A stretch of 64,000 nucleotides of DNA from Daphnia pulex (Eukaryota; Arthropoda; Branchiopoda; Diplostraca; Daphniidae). The translations under genes were made by a program, and so were the position numbers. The notes under the pieces were generated by a model that was not told where the DNA came from, did no database searches, and was given only the letters and a program-made list of their open reading frames with translations. The DNA is taken from assembly GCF_021134715.1 (NCBI RefSeq), contig NC_060022.1:6267001-6331000 (forward strand), read 5' to 3'. The first letter of the stretch is position 1, and each line of letters opens with the position of its first letter. Shown piece after piece: positions 47,601 to 58,792 of this stretch.

Positions 47601-50600
47601 CCCAAAATTTGAAACGGTTCTATAGATGGCTAATTTAATGTTTTTTTTTCCCGCTGACGAAGACTTACGTGAAAAGTATAAATAGAATATACCTAGACTA
47701 GACGCGGACAAATGGGATTTGTCAAAGTAACATAGCGATCCGCATAGAATAACTCGAATGGTGCCCTTGAGGTTGAATCTCCGATTCTGCGCCCTAAGGG
47801 TTCGATTCAATTCAAAGAAGAAAAGACGAACCATCAGACTCGCATGTTATCCAGTATACTCTTCTCCGTTTCCTAGTTGGTATTCATATTTAATCTATCC
47901 CCCCCCCCCTGCATTCTTATCGTTGGCCGAGTCATGACGGGTAACAAAAGACGGGATAGGATGAATTAGAGAAGAAGAAGAAAAAAAAAAGAAAATGGAA
48001 TGTCAAACACTATACGGATAGCTGGAATTTTCTTGTTCATTCTGTCATCTTCCATCTTTAATTCTTGACATCTGCTTGAATAATTTTAGGCGGCGTCAAT
48101 AGCGAGTCTATTCTGGTCAAGAAGGAGGAAACGAAAGCCTTTTGGGAAGGCAAGATGCAGTCCGAACTTGAAGAACCTACTCTGCTGACGGGCAACCGCA
48201 ACAACCGGGCGGTCAAAGTGGACCAGCAGCAACCACAAACACTTCAGCGCCAGCACAACACTCTATCGCCTCCGCCCGGATTCGATAATGATTTCTTGGA
48301 TAACAGCGATCAAAACGAAGAGGTGGAGCAGGATGACGAACCTATTCTGAGCAACATGGAATTCACCGACGTGGCTTCCATCACCTTCAAAGGCGACGAC
48401 TCCTCTGAATTGGATAGCAAGCCTTTTGTCGTCTTTGGCAGCTTTGAAGACGGGCCCATCGATGAAGTCGACGCCAGCGCACCCGCTGTCAGCGCCATCG
48501 CCCCTGCGCCACCTATTACCGAGGCAGTTGTTGTTGCAGCCGAGTCCAAACCCGAAAGAAGTCACGACGTACGCCCCAAATCGCTGTACTTTGAGCCGGA
48601 TCGTGACTCATCGTGCAGCGAAGACGAGCTGGAATCGGACATGAGTCCCACATCGTTCTCGATCGGCAAAGGCGTTCACTCCATCAGTCCGCACTCCAAT
48701 CCGACCGAAACACTGATTGAGCGCGAGATAAGGCTTCAGCGCGAGCGTGAAGAAGCAGTTCTTCTCCAGCGTCAAAAGGCTCTCGAAATGTTGGAAGCGA
48801 CGCGTAAACAAGCCAAACTCCCTGAAGCAGCTCCCAGGAAATCCCTCATGACGGAATCCAATAAGAAGGACGGGCACAAAGCAAATCAGCCGGCTGAATT
48901 CGTCAAAAAGGCGGAGCCCAAGAAAGCCACTGAAGTGTTGGTGTCCCCGGCAGAGATCCGCATCTCGGAGGAGATCCGCGAATTGAAGCGACGCGAGGAG
49001 GAATTGCGCCAGTTGAGAGAGTCAAACGTTCGCAACACGCAGAACGGGAGCGAGGATCCGTCTTCATTCACCACTAGTGGAGTCACCGATGACGAAGGAC
49101 TTTATTCGGATGCGGAGCGTGATGTCAGCAGCAGCGAGGCCAACAGCAGGTTTGTCTTGCCAAATTTTAATGACCCGGTAGTTTAAACGAGTGCCCCACT
49201 TGCAGAACTCAACCGGTTTTTAATCTCATTAATCTGTTGTACGCCCGATTGATGGATGGATTCTACTGATCACAGCCAAATTTAAACTCACCGAAACTCC
49301 CATTTTAGACTTCCTTGTTTTTTTTGTCTTTTCTAAAAATAATAGATTTTTAAATCATACTTAACATTGACTCAACACAATCCTTTTTCTTCGTATCCCA
49401 AACAGTCGAGTTGAGAGCCCCGAAGCTGGCGTGATTCCAAGCGACTATTCGAAATTTCCCCACCAGCGAACGCAGTCAATGGACTCGATGAGTTCCGGCC
49501 ACAGTTCTGGCGATCACGTCTTGGCCCCCATCCCCAATTCGAGCAGCAGCGCAGAAAGCATGAAGCGAAGTGGTCGTACCGGCAAGCCAATTGTCATGCC
49601 TTTGGAGGATCTGTCGGATCAAGACGAAGCACCAATTTATCTCAGGTATGCTTCGAAATGTCGATTGCGGCCAAAAAAATTGCAATATAACAAGAAATGA
49701 AAACTATTTCTTGTGGAGTGGGAACGGAACGTGGGAACGGAAATAAAATGCAAATGGAATTTACGCTTTGGCGCAGCTCGAAATGCTTAGCGCTTAAACC
49801 ATCTGTCCCGTGCTGGGCCGGCCGGCCTTTTTTTTCTTGGCTGTCCACTGTTGTTAAGCGTCTTATTGAGCGTTTACAACTGACTCGATGTTCCTAGTGT
49901 GACGTAGTGAGAAGACAATGAAAGAATTAGGCTAGAAATTCAATTTATGACGGAAATGTTTTCCCTAAAAAAAAGGGGAACAAATGCGGAAGTAATCGAC
50001 TAATTCATTTCTATTACTGTCAAGTCGAGCGTTGATGAGTAGGTAAGCCGTTGAAATGCACAGCAATTTTTTCAAGCGCTTCCAAGTTGAAAAGAGTGGT
50101 GTGGAGAATTCATCGATTTGTTCGCCATTTTTTGTGTTATTTCACTTATTGGTGCACTTATCCGGCTTCTTTCCCAGCACACAAATGAAACGAAGGTTTT
50201 CCGTTATTTTAGTAGGTCAAAAGAGACGCCTATTGAACGCGAAATTCGTTTGGGACGCGAACGAGAGGAAGCTTTGCGGAGAGAGAAAGGCCTTCAACCT
50301 GGAGGGATGGCGGTATCGGTAGCCAATAAACAAAACGAAAAAGAGGTCAGTTGATTGTGTGCATCTTCAATTCCAAGAATGATTCAAATTTTTAATTGTT
50401 TCCCCATTTGTTGATAGAACCGACAAGGACAGAGATTTGCCAACGGGGGCAGTGATAAACGGGATGTCCAGCATCGTTACGCATCCTCAGTCATCCAGCG
50501 GGAAATGGACGAGATTGCTGAAAGAGAGAACGAACTTGTTCGCGATGGCAAAATCCAAACCACATCTGTCGAAAGAGCCGACTCTAAGGTTTGGATTGCT

Positions 50601-51722
50601 ATAATCCTTAATTGCATATACGTATCTGTCATGACTTGAATCACCAATAAATGTCTTGTCCAGGTTTCCAGCATGACTGATTACAAGAAAAAAGTTTCAT
50701 CGTCAGGACCAACTAAGTCTGTATCGGCCACTCAATCATCTTCCACGATGGAACTCACTCTGCAGCGATCAGAGTCGGTTGCTGAGGATCGAGAATCGCA
50801 AACCGAGCCGCAAAGTAAAAAAATGCCGCAAATGAAGGTGACGTACGGCAGTCGTGGATACGGTAACTTGACGACCACCGCAGCTAACGGTGGCCCAGCC
50901 GCGCCAGCAACATGGCGCAATTTCAGTAATCCGCAAGGTGCCCAACGCGGTTTGATGGAAAAGTTTTTCCTCTCGCGTGGGCGTCTCAACAGCCCGGCTA
51001 CTTTCAACGCACCTTCACCGGCGGCATCCTCGGCGCTTTCGTCCTCATCATCGTCAACAAATCACAGCGTCGTCACCCCAGGATCATCGGCCGGTGATCC
51101 TGTTGGCGTGATCAACCACAGCAACAAAACGACACCAGCTCCGGTCCGTTACCTAGCGCCCGCAGTCAAACCCGTTGAACTGATAACAGCACGAAGAGAC
51201 GAGGTGAGTCACTCGTTCGAAAAACAATTCTTCATCGAATTATGGAAATGTCTAATTAAAAAACAATTCAGGTGGATGATCACCGCGATAAAGCTGGACC
51301 TCCTCGCCGCCATTACGCCACGACCGAGGAGAAAATTCAGCAAGAATTTCGCGAAATGCAGAAACGAGAGGAAGAACTAAAGTAAGAAAGCTGAAGTGAA
51401 TAATTGTTAACGATGAAAAGACTCATATTTAATTGGCAATTTCATTATTTTGTGCAGGTTGAATAGGAGCAGGTTTTTTGCCAAGTCGCAACCCAATTTG
51501 CTCGACATGGACGATCAAGGTCTGAACGAGCCGGAACAGCGCTTGGAGGGACAATTACGTAGTGCTCACTCCATCTCTGACCTGCTCGCCGATGAGTCGC
51601 AACCGGCGGAGATGAGAGAGGAATTGCCTCCGATGTCATCCTCCTCAACAGTCAAAGGAGCTCGCCGTAAAAGTGCACTGATTGCTCAGTGGGAAAACAG
51701 AATTCACCAGCAAGACTTTTGA
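32628..51722 (+). CDS. Large AKAP2/MISP-family-like scaffold protein (nine coding exons)
   Basis: Exons: 32628-32714, 34622-36662, 48090-49149, 49406-49645, 50213-50345, 50418-50588, 50664-51203, 51272-51381, 51458-51722. All junctions keep frame, giving 1548 residues. The N terminus is short and basic (residues 1-29). Exon 2 (30-709) is Ser/Pro-rich and disordered-looking, with an FxNPxY motif, seven Yxx(L/I/V) tyrosine motifs between Y224 and Y337, and a polyproline run. The C-terminal third has recurring charged helices: ETLIEREIRLQRERE near 917, ETPIEREIRLGRERE near 1145, then RREEEL repeats. It ends with a conserved-looking ALIAQWENRIHQ motif. The TPIEREIRL block is characteristic of the AKAP2 C-terminal/MISP family, which is known for actin and spindle-cortex association. 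The kinase-anchoring helix was not identified, so PKA binding is not claimed. Intron 2 is 11.4 kb. Confidence 0.85.
32715..34621 (+). other. Intron 1 of the AKAP2/MISP-like gene
   Basis: The donor gag|gtatga and acceptor ctttcag|gtg join in phase 0. The intron contains pyrimidine-rich AT sequence, a perfect 9-base inverted repeat with 3-base loop (cgtgtcatg/catgacacg, 33401-33421) and poly(A) at 34143-34161. No coding exon is supported. Confidence 0.6.
35192..35554 (+). other. Cluster of tyrosine signalling-type motifs within exon 2
   Basis: In about 114 residues the frame encodes FENPLY (FxNPxY) with YQTL, then YAVI, YQTV, YAVV, YDTV, YENL and YANI, mostly preceded by acidic residues. YENL and YANI are 12 residues apart, fitting the ITAM pattern Yxx(L/I)x(6-12)Yxx(L/I). 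Both also have Asn at Tyr+2, the GRB2 SH2 preference. A polyproline run (35248-35280) lies between the first two motifs. Confidence 0.8.
37939..38003 (+). ncRNA. Pre-miRNA-like hairpin in intron 2 (tentative)
   Basis: Arm 37939-37957 (atattgctggctgctttta) pairs with arm 37983-38003 (starting taaggcagccagcc) over about 17 base pairs with one 3-base bulge. The loop is about 25 bases. Size and shape fit a small-RNA precursor, but I do not recognise the sequence as a known miRNA. Confidence 0.25.
38484..38506. repeat. (AAT)n microsatellite
   Basis: Perfect AAT/ATA trinucleotide run of about seven units within intron 2. Confidence 0.9.
39223..39358 (+). CDS. Candidate internal alternative first exon (45 codons)
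   Basis: From the Met at 39223 a GC-rich, coding-like frame (MTSATAALTGSSCCDVYLSN and so on) runs to a strong donor tcga|gtaagt. It ends in phase 1. The next acceptor of the AKAP2/MISP-like gene, 48089, also takes phase 1 and would give a Ser at the join. This would produce a short isoform lacking the 680-residue exon 2 and therefore the whole tyrosine-motif cluster. Exon status is suggested by composition, donor strength and phase. No transcript evidence is available here. Confidence 0.45.
40436..40454. repeat. (CT)n microsatellite
   Basis: Perfect TC/CT dinucleotide run in intron 2. Confidence 0.9.
44647..44675. repeat. (TG)n microsatellite
   Basis: Perfect TG run of about 14 units in intron 2. 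Confidence 0.9.
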
Positions 51723-52908
51723 GAAGCTTTAGAATTATTATTTTTGATTTAAACATAAAATTAAGCTTCCGTAATATATGCAACACGCTTCTTTGTCTGC
51801 AGCTGGAATAACGGACAATCCCAAACTAAACAGTATATGCCTTTTCAGCTATCCAGTTTTCTCGCCTCCCTTGGAATTTGGTTTACCTATCGAGAAGTTT
51901 TCTTCTCCCTTCTTTCATCGTATTCCCTCTCCATAATTGTTATTATAAACTTATTCATTCGCCTTATAGCGTTGTTAGAACAGCGAGAGACCAATCCCGT
52001 CAAGTAACCCAACGTTCATGACAACTTAATTTTGTTTCCATTTTCCTATCCTCTTTTTTTTGGTTTATTTGTTATTTCGTCAACTATTACTTTACTTTAA
52101 AAAAAAGTTTGAAATATTCAGCGATTCTGTGTGCCAGGCTTGTAGACTGAAATTAGGTGATTAATCGCATTAATATCGTGTGAAGATTAAAAAGAGATTT
52201 TTTCGAACTGGCTTCGATGTATAGCCCATCAACGGAGCAACATGGTGATTCATGAAATAATACATGGTTTATCTTGGAAAGCGTATTAATTCTGTTAATA
52301 CTACGTCGCTTTCTCTACTTAATTTCTGAAAGCAGCAGGTGGTTTCGAATCGTATGCGTATCACGATCGTTACGCAATCAAACTAAGACATTTTTTACCG
52401 TTCTTTAAGACAAATCTTATGCAGCGGCATCAGCGCCACGGATACGGCAAATTTCTACTTTTCTACTTCCTTAGGCTAAAACCTTTCTAAAGCGCGGTGC
52501 CTGCAAGATGGTTTCAATTTGGATTAAAGAAAAATTATTCAATGCTTAATTTTTGGAAGTCTTGCTGTCTGCTTGCCTTGACTCAAGACGCGCATCCAGA
52601 ATCCAGATTAAGTTGTTGACGTCAATCAGAAGACGTGTTTGGACAACATGAGAACATTAAAGTGAACCGATATCCGTTGATAACATATCTTGCGATATTT
52701 TTACTGTGTACTAGGTTAAAACATTTATTCCGAAAAACCAAACAAAAAACGAAAAAAAAAAAAAAAAAATCTTTGTTGTGTAGACAGTATTGCTGCAGCA
52801 CGAATTGCTTTGAAAAAACTGGGAACTGGCCAACAAGAGAAAAAAACGGAACCATTTTCTGAGATCATTCTAAAAAATTTACCTAGACAAAAGTTTAAAG
52901 TATTAAAA
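51723..52908. other. Tail-to-tail spacer between AKAP2/MISP-like gene and kinesin
   Basis: This is presumed 3' UTR sequence of the two convergent genes. It is AT-rich, with a 20-base poly(A) tract at 52751-52770. No coding frame or RNA gene is supported. Confidence 0.6.
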
Positions 52909-55609
52909 TTAGAAAAAATTTGCATATGATTCCAAATTTTGCTTTACCTTCATGAAATTTTCATGAAAGTTCTTCCTTAGTCCTGGAACCAGTTTCAGCG
53001 TCTCAAAATCATTAAGCATCCCATTAAGATTTCGAAAAGTAATAATACTATGCCCAGCTTTTGGTCCGACAGACGGCAATTTCTGTATTTGAGACTGTGA
53101 AGCATAATTCAAATAGTGGAGCAAGTCTTTCCTAAAAGATCATATATTTAGAAATCATTACACAAAAGAGATTTAACTAAAAAATAAAAAATATTTACGC
53201 TACTCTTCACCTGTATTTGTTGATGTTTTCTGGTGATTTTCCTTCCGGAATTGGCAGTTGTAAAGCAGGAGCTCGCTTAGAAACTCTCGTGGCAGTGGAA
53301 CGTCGGAGTGTGGCTGTAGTTGGCCGAGAATCACTTTCGTCCATGTTAGAATTGGAAAATAACGTCATTCCTAAGCGAAAGCAGTTGTGGGAGAAATTTT
53401 ATACGCTAGTCTAACAGTATCGATATTTATTATTGCGCATTACGTTTCTCCGCCAAACGAACGCTACGACGGCGGCTACCGATGCTCTGAGAAGTCAAAG
53501 TTTTATTTTCCCCTAACGCAGATGTCAGATTCAGCGCATCCAGTTCACTGCGACGAGCTGTAAGATAAAAACCGTAACACAAACATAGACAAATATGAGA
53601 TCGCTTTCACAAGTTTACCATGACTTGAGCTGTTTGCGGAGTTCCCATCTAGTAGACTTCGACAACTTAAATGTGCTCCAGAACAGTTGGCCAGCAAAGA
53701 TTGTGCTAATTTATCTTTAAGTCCTTCCAAGAAGATGTCGACTCTTTCCATTACCGCCTTTTGAATCCGATTTTCGATATCATTAGTTTCAGAAAGTTTA
53801 GGTAAATTTCTTCTATCAAAGGATCCCGCCAACAGAACAGATTCGTCAAGGTCTTCGTACTTTTCCAGCATGGAAATTTTTTCAGGAACAGCGAACGATG
53901 CGCCCATGGGAGACGCTGCTTTATTTCGCTGAATTGGAGCAAGTGGAGTCCTGTACGGTAAACTTCCTGGAGTTTTAAAGGGAGTTTTTCCTGGTGTTTT
54001 GAACTGAGATTGAACTGGAGGAACTTTAAATGGAGTTTTGAAAACGGATGGCTGAACTTTCGTTTTTATGGCTCTAGCTTTGGAAGCAAACTGCAATGCG
54101 GCAGAGGTGGTTGTGATACTCTGAAAATCTGCCTTCACGCAACAAATGAGAACGGTCAAACTGTTACCAGAGAGCGAATCTTGTTGGTTCACGTTAAGGG
54201 AACATATAAAAGAAATTAAAGAAATGGGTTAATTTCAAACAAAGCTATTAATTTTTTGAATACTACCTTTTAAGGCCCTAGTTAAATTCGATTCACGATG
54301 CGGAATATGAGAGACATTTTTGCTATTCAAAGCACTTATTACTTTACCCAAAGCTAATAAACCTTTTAAAATAAAATGTGTTTTTTTATATCTCAAATTT
54401 AGTTCTCAAACTTTAGTCTACCTTTGTTAATGAAAATTCCTTCATTCTTGATCTCTCCCATGACTCCGTCTTTAGCTACAGCTTCTGAACCCGCAAGATC
54501 AACAATCTTAAAAGTTGAAAATCGAGATTCGCCACTAAAAAGAAATAAAATTTCAATCAAATAACGTGCACATAAAAAATTTTGCAAACTTAAGCAATCG
54601 CATCCATACTTCTTATGGATCTCCAGCTTTAAACTTATAATGGCATGGGATCGGCTTGATGAATCATTCGACTTCGTTTTTTTTACTTGGCGTCTTAAAT
54701 TAGCTGTGCGTATGAGATCCAGAGTATTTTCTTGGTTATGAACTTCCATTTCAGTGATATTTTCCATCACAACGTTTTCAACTATTAGTAAAAGAAAGAT
54801 TAATAACTAATCAATTAAATATTTTATTGAATGTGTTATTTAGATACTGCAAATAGACTTTACCTTTGTCATTTTTTATTTCGATTCTTTTGAGAACTGA
54901 AGAAAGCAAGTCAAAGATTTCTTCTTTATATATTTCAAGAAATGAAACTTGAACTTTGGAGATCTGACCATCTTCTTCAGTACTAGCAGTCTTTCTAGAA
55001 AATATCCACGAAATAATTTGAGTCAACAGACCAGCTTCATCATGTTGATAAGGGGTCTGTAGATTAAAACAAAAGATTTTTAAATAGGGACAATGTGAAT
55101 GAATGTTTCACAAATAACAGAAATTAAAGAACGTGCACATTCAGATTGAAAATTCACCTCAGTGTTACATGTCCCCAAAGTATAACTTTTGCCAGAACCA
55201 GTGGGTCCATATGCCATTACAGTGACATTGTAGCCTGACACAAGTTGTTTCAATAGCGGTACAGCACTGTTATCAAATATTTCTTTCTGGTTACAATCAG
55301 TTTCATAAACTAAAATAAAATTCACGAAAACAATGATTTAATTAACGTAAAATATAGAAAATGCTTAAAAAGGACATGCAAACAACAAACCATGGTCAAA
55401 CTGAAATTCTTTTTCTTCATTGAATCGAACCTAGAACACAAAATGACTTCCTTAGTTTTTTCTTTTTTTTTAAATTTAAGTATATATATTTTTACTTTTG
55501 TCGATGACAACTTTACGAGAATGCTGTCTTTGTCGTATTTTTCGTCATTCTCACTTTTCGAATTAGTTGGTGGTTTTATTCGAACTTGAACTCTTACTGG
55601 GACATCCAT
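52909..55609 (-). CDS. KIF22: Kinesin-10 family motor (KIF22/Kid type) with C-terminal HhH
   Basis: Exons from the start: 55609-55496, 55427-55388, 55309-55158, 55056-54864, 54781-54610, 54534-54422, 54362-54267, 54179-53619, then 53370-53211 and 53131-52909 for a 607-residue form. The motor domain has the P-loop GPTGSGKS (86-93), switch I SSRSH (208-212), switch II DLAGSE (236-241) and HRESNLTRALKDSLSGNS. A Pro/Thr-rich linker follows with repeated FKTP motifs that look like proline-directed kinase sites. The last exon encodes a helix-hairpin-helix segment (LNYASQSQIQKLPSVGPKAG), the feature that separates KIF22/Kid from most kinesins. Known role of the family: chromosome-arm DNA binding and chromosome movement on the spindle. 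An alternative last exon (53557-53430) gives a 522-residue form without HhH. It is convergent with the gene ending at 51722. Confidence 0.92.
53430..53557 (-). CDS. Alternative terminal exon of the kinesin-10 gene
   Basis: On the minus strand, acceptor tcttacag at 53558-53565 opens an exon in the same phase (1) as the exon at 53370-53211. It encodes a 42-residue basic, Ser-rich tail ending RSVRLAEKRNAQ and a TAA at 53430-53432. TAATAAATA follows directly, giving an AATAAA poly(A) signal at the stop. Using it would end the protein at 522 residues and omit the helix-hairpin-helix domain. Confidence 0.65.
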
Positions 55610-55730
55610 GTTGAAGCGAAACTATTTATCAATTACTTTTACTCGAAAACTGGAAATTATATATCAGAAACTTCCATTAAGATCAAAATAAAAGTACACA
55701 AGTTAAAATAAAGATAAGATGATACAACAA

Positions 55731-55835
55731 GGGTCGCCATAATTCGTCATCGTCATCGTCATCGTCATCGTCTTTTAGGGACTAAACTGCGGAATGTGTT
55801 GTGGAAATCATGAATCGGCCACCAGAGGGAGCCGC
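55731..55835 (+). repeat. Left arm of a long inverted repeat
   Basis: Positions 55731-55772 are the exact reverse complement of 56983-57024 (42 bases), including a (CATCGT)n hexanucleotide run. Imperfect similarity continues inward to about 55835. Within the arm, CCACCAGAGGGAGC at 55819-55832 matches the CTCF core CCASYAGRKGGCRS except at one position. The arm starts 122 bases upstream of the kinesin start codon. Confidence 0.9.
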
Positions 55836-56924
55836 TTGACTTCTACTTGGCATTTCGAACAACCACTACAGTTTTTTGTGGTTCGAACATGGTAGTACAA
55901 ATATCTTTTAATGTCTAGACTCTAGCTCTAGCGTAATGCTAATGCAATTGGTGTAATGCATTAAATACTTAAAACTAAAACGAGGTGCGAATGCAAAATT
56001 AATTTAGAAAATGAACACAACATTAAAGAAAACACGGGGAAATGCTTATTGATGGTGGGTTGAAATTCACCATGCACAATCATGATTCGCTTTCTCGGCG
56101 TTTTCTCATGACGGGAAAACCAAACTTATTGGTGGCTTTTCCACTGCCACCTGCCGCAGCAAAATATTTCTATCACATATACATGAATCGCTAAGTTCCA
56201 TGATATTATTAGTGTAATAATGTGATCCGTTCAAGTTACGTGGTACTTTGTTAAAATATTTTCACGTCACCTCTGGAAAATTATCTGCCTTTAATTTGAT
56301 AGGAAAATACCTTGAACGACTTTATATATTTATGTATAAAATTATATACAAAAATATATATAATTATATGCGATATTATATAACCGCATATAATTATATA
56401 TATTTTTATACATCCGATATTATATAATCGCATATAATTATATATATTTTTATATTTAATTTTTGCCCTTACTGTCATTCATGTGTACGGTGTACCTTCT
56501 CATATAATTGTATACATTATATATAAGTGTATATACTATATACTATATATACACTCATTTAGCTATGTAATATAACATGTTCTGACGGACATGATTTCGT
56601 CTTATGTGTTGACCATATTTTATTTGCGAAATTCTAATTCTAATTAGAATTTCAGAGGTTCTGATTGAAGCGTTGTTTTATTACTTGTTATAGGATGTCT
56701 AGTTATCTACGACATTACGCCGATTAATTTTTTCGGAAATAACGTCTATTTTTTACATTAGTTTTATGTTTTCTATGCGTGAATGTTTTAGAGAATACAG
56801 GAAAATTTGTTAATTTTTTTGCATTACAATTTCTATTTAATTTATTATTCCCTATTTTTAAAATAAAACAAGCATTAAAATCTAGATAAACTTGCACAAC
56901 TTTAGCCTATGACGATTTGTAATC
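55836..56924. other. AT-rich interior of the inverted-repeat block
   Basis: No gene is supported. It contains a tandem duplication of a 40-base AT-rich unit (56371-56410 and 56415-56454) and several TATA-type palindromes up to 56560. The short open frame at 56281-56478 is a by-product of this low-complexity sequence. Confidence 0.6.
56371..56454. repeat. Tandem pair of 40-base AT-rich units
   Basis: Both units run from cgatattatataa through gcatataattatatata to ttttata. They differ at a single base (ccgcat versus tcgcat) and are separated by 4 bases. Each contains self-complementary TATAATTATA stretches able to extrude hairpins. Confidence 0.85.
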
Positions 56925-57024
56925 TAGTGGTGCCCCCTGGTGGCATCCACAGCGGATCCCGCATTTTAGCCCCCTATGGGCAGACGATGACGATGACGAT
57001 GACGATGACGAATTATGGCGACCC
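56925..57024 (-). repeat. Right arm of the long inverted repeat
   Basis: This is the reverse complement of the left arm at 55731-55835, exact over the outer 42 bases. On the minus strand it contains CCACCAGGGGGCAC (56943-56930), a full match to the CTCF core consensus. It points towards the motif in the left arm (convergent pair). Confidence 0.9.
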
Positions 57025-58792
57025 ATACAACAACAGTCAACACTCAACAGTCAACTACTTGCCGTTTTTGAAAAATGGATGGAATAATCGATCGTAAAAT
57101 CGATTATCTTTACGTTGATAATCGATATATTTTACGATCAATCACGATAGTCGAATCTGAAAGTAAGGGTTATTCTTGTTTCTTGAATCTTGATTAAGAA
57201 ATAATTAAAAAAAATAGACAAAATTCACGAGAATCTCATACAAAAAAAAACTCCTAAAAACTCCTTGGGGAAGACATTTAAATTAATGAAATAAGATTTC
57301 ATTAAATTCATTCTATTGATTTATTTTTTTTATTTCCTCAAATCTATAACTAGATAATGATTTAAATCAATGAACCTGGTTAAAAATTTTATTTTCTATA
57401 TTTCAATGTATTTAATCATAAGGTTTACTGCTGTCATTTTATGATTTTAATCATTTTAGCGCTACCGGCTACCCTCGCTACGACTCCTCTATAACAGAAT
57501 AGACTTGGCTAACGTCCGAAGTTGCCAGATCGATTAATGGGGGGAAAAAAATTGGACACGAACTAATAAGTAATAACAGATTAACAGTTCTTGCATGGCG
57601 GATTGGCGGCTTATGGAGTTTAGCCCGGCTCTGGTCTAGCTTTTCTTGTTGGGACAACACCTGATCTTAGTAAACCTGCGGTTCAACTAGATTCAGTTAC
57701 ATTGTTCAATCAAGCGGCCTGACTTAAAGTTCTGACGATACAATCGTCATCCGAAGACGAGTCGTCAAGACAACCTATGCTGACTTCTCAGGCGGAACGC
57801 TTCGAATTCGGAAACGAAACAAACGAAAAAAAAAAACGAACGCGGATTGGACATTCACATCGAACATCGCACATTGGATTCGAAGTTGCGAGTTATGTGA
57901 CTTCAACCACTTAGACCATCATCCACATCAGTTTACCTCATTCCTCCATCTGGCGAAATTTGACAATGATAATTTTTATCAACTGGGAAATCGAACTCGA
58001 GTCTCTAGATGTCATGATCTCTAGCGACGACTTATCCTACTCACCTATCCATTCCCACTTATTCTGGTTTGAATTTGCGTAAAGAATAACTGAATAATTT
58101 AAGTAAAGAAATTCCGACAAATTATGTAATTAAATATTTAGGTTATTTCATATAGAACACGAAATGATCCCCTAAAATTATAGCACTCGACTAGTGCTAT
58201 TTATTTCTGGATTCAGTTGAATAATATACAATTGCATCAAAAGGTTTTTTTAAAACTATTATCTCGTGTTTTATTTTAAAGGTTTGAAAAAGACAAAAAG
58301 GCATAATAATTTTCGTGAACTAGTGCAGCCATCTGTGATGTATTACGAAATTTAACTTTTGCCCGTGTTATAACCATTCGGCAACTGCAACTTTGATGAC
58401 CAGTAACCCTTGGTAATTTAAATTTTCATCGTGAAATACCTTCTTTACATTACGTACTAGTATTAACATTAGTAATAATTATATTTTAAAATTCATTTCT
58501 ACCAATCCAACTACTAAAATTCATCTACCTATTCACCGCTTGCCATACCACCAGTGATCATGAAGAAAAAAAAGTATCTAGCGATTTTGTGAATAAGTAA
58601 AAACGTGCAATATTTTAGCCATTACTAGTATATTCCATAGTATTCGACTATCGTGTTAATGGTTAAGCACAATCACAAAGGTGGAAGGGAAAATAATAGT
58701 TAACTGAACTGAAAGGCATTTCATAATAATCTCTGCTTAATTTTTGTTTGTTTTAAGTTAATTAAATAATGCTGCACAAAACTTGTTTCTTT
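57025..58792. other. Spacer downstream of boule, with a second SINE-like element
   Basis: AT-rich sequence, probably partly boule 3' UTR near 58792. The only structured element seen is the tRNA-like sequence at 57975-58065. No coding frame is supported. Confidence 0.6.
57975..58065 (-). repeat. Diverged tRNA-derived SINE-like element
   Basis: On the minus strand, TAGGTGAGTAGG followed by ATAAGTCGTC aligns with the A-box region of the elements at 4590 and 21475. GACTCGAGTTCGA corresponds to their B-box region. Spacing is conserved but the sequence between has diverged, as expected for an older member of the same family. Confidence 0.5.

Larger units (their letters stand above)
36663..48089 (+). 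other. Intron 2 of the AKAP2/MISP-like gene (11.4 kb)
   Basis: Donor g|gtaagt at 36663 and acceptor ttttag at 48089, phase 1. It contains an alternative first exon candidate (39223-39358), a hairpin (37939-38003), simple repeats and many low-complexity pyrimidine tracts. Other frames, such as 46115-46708, look like chance openings. Confidence 0.6.

Noticed and set aside
56281..56478. 65-codon minus frame
   Set aside because: It is entirely produced by the AT-rich tandem repeat (Ile/Tyr/Lys runs). Not a gene.
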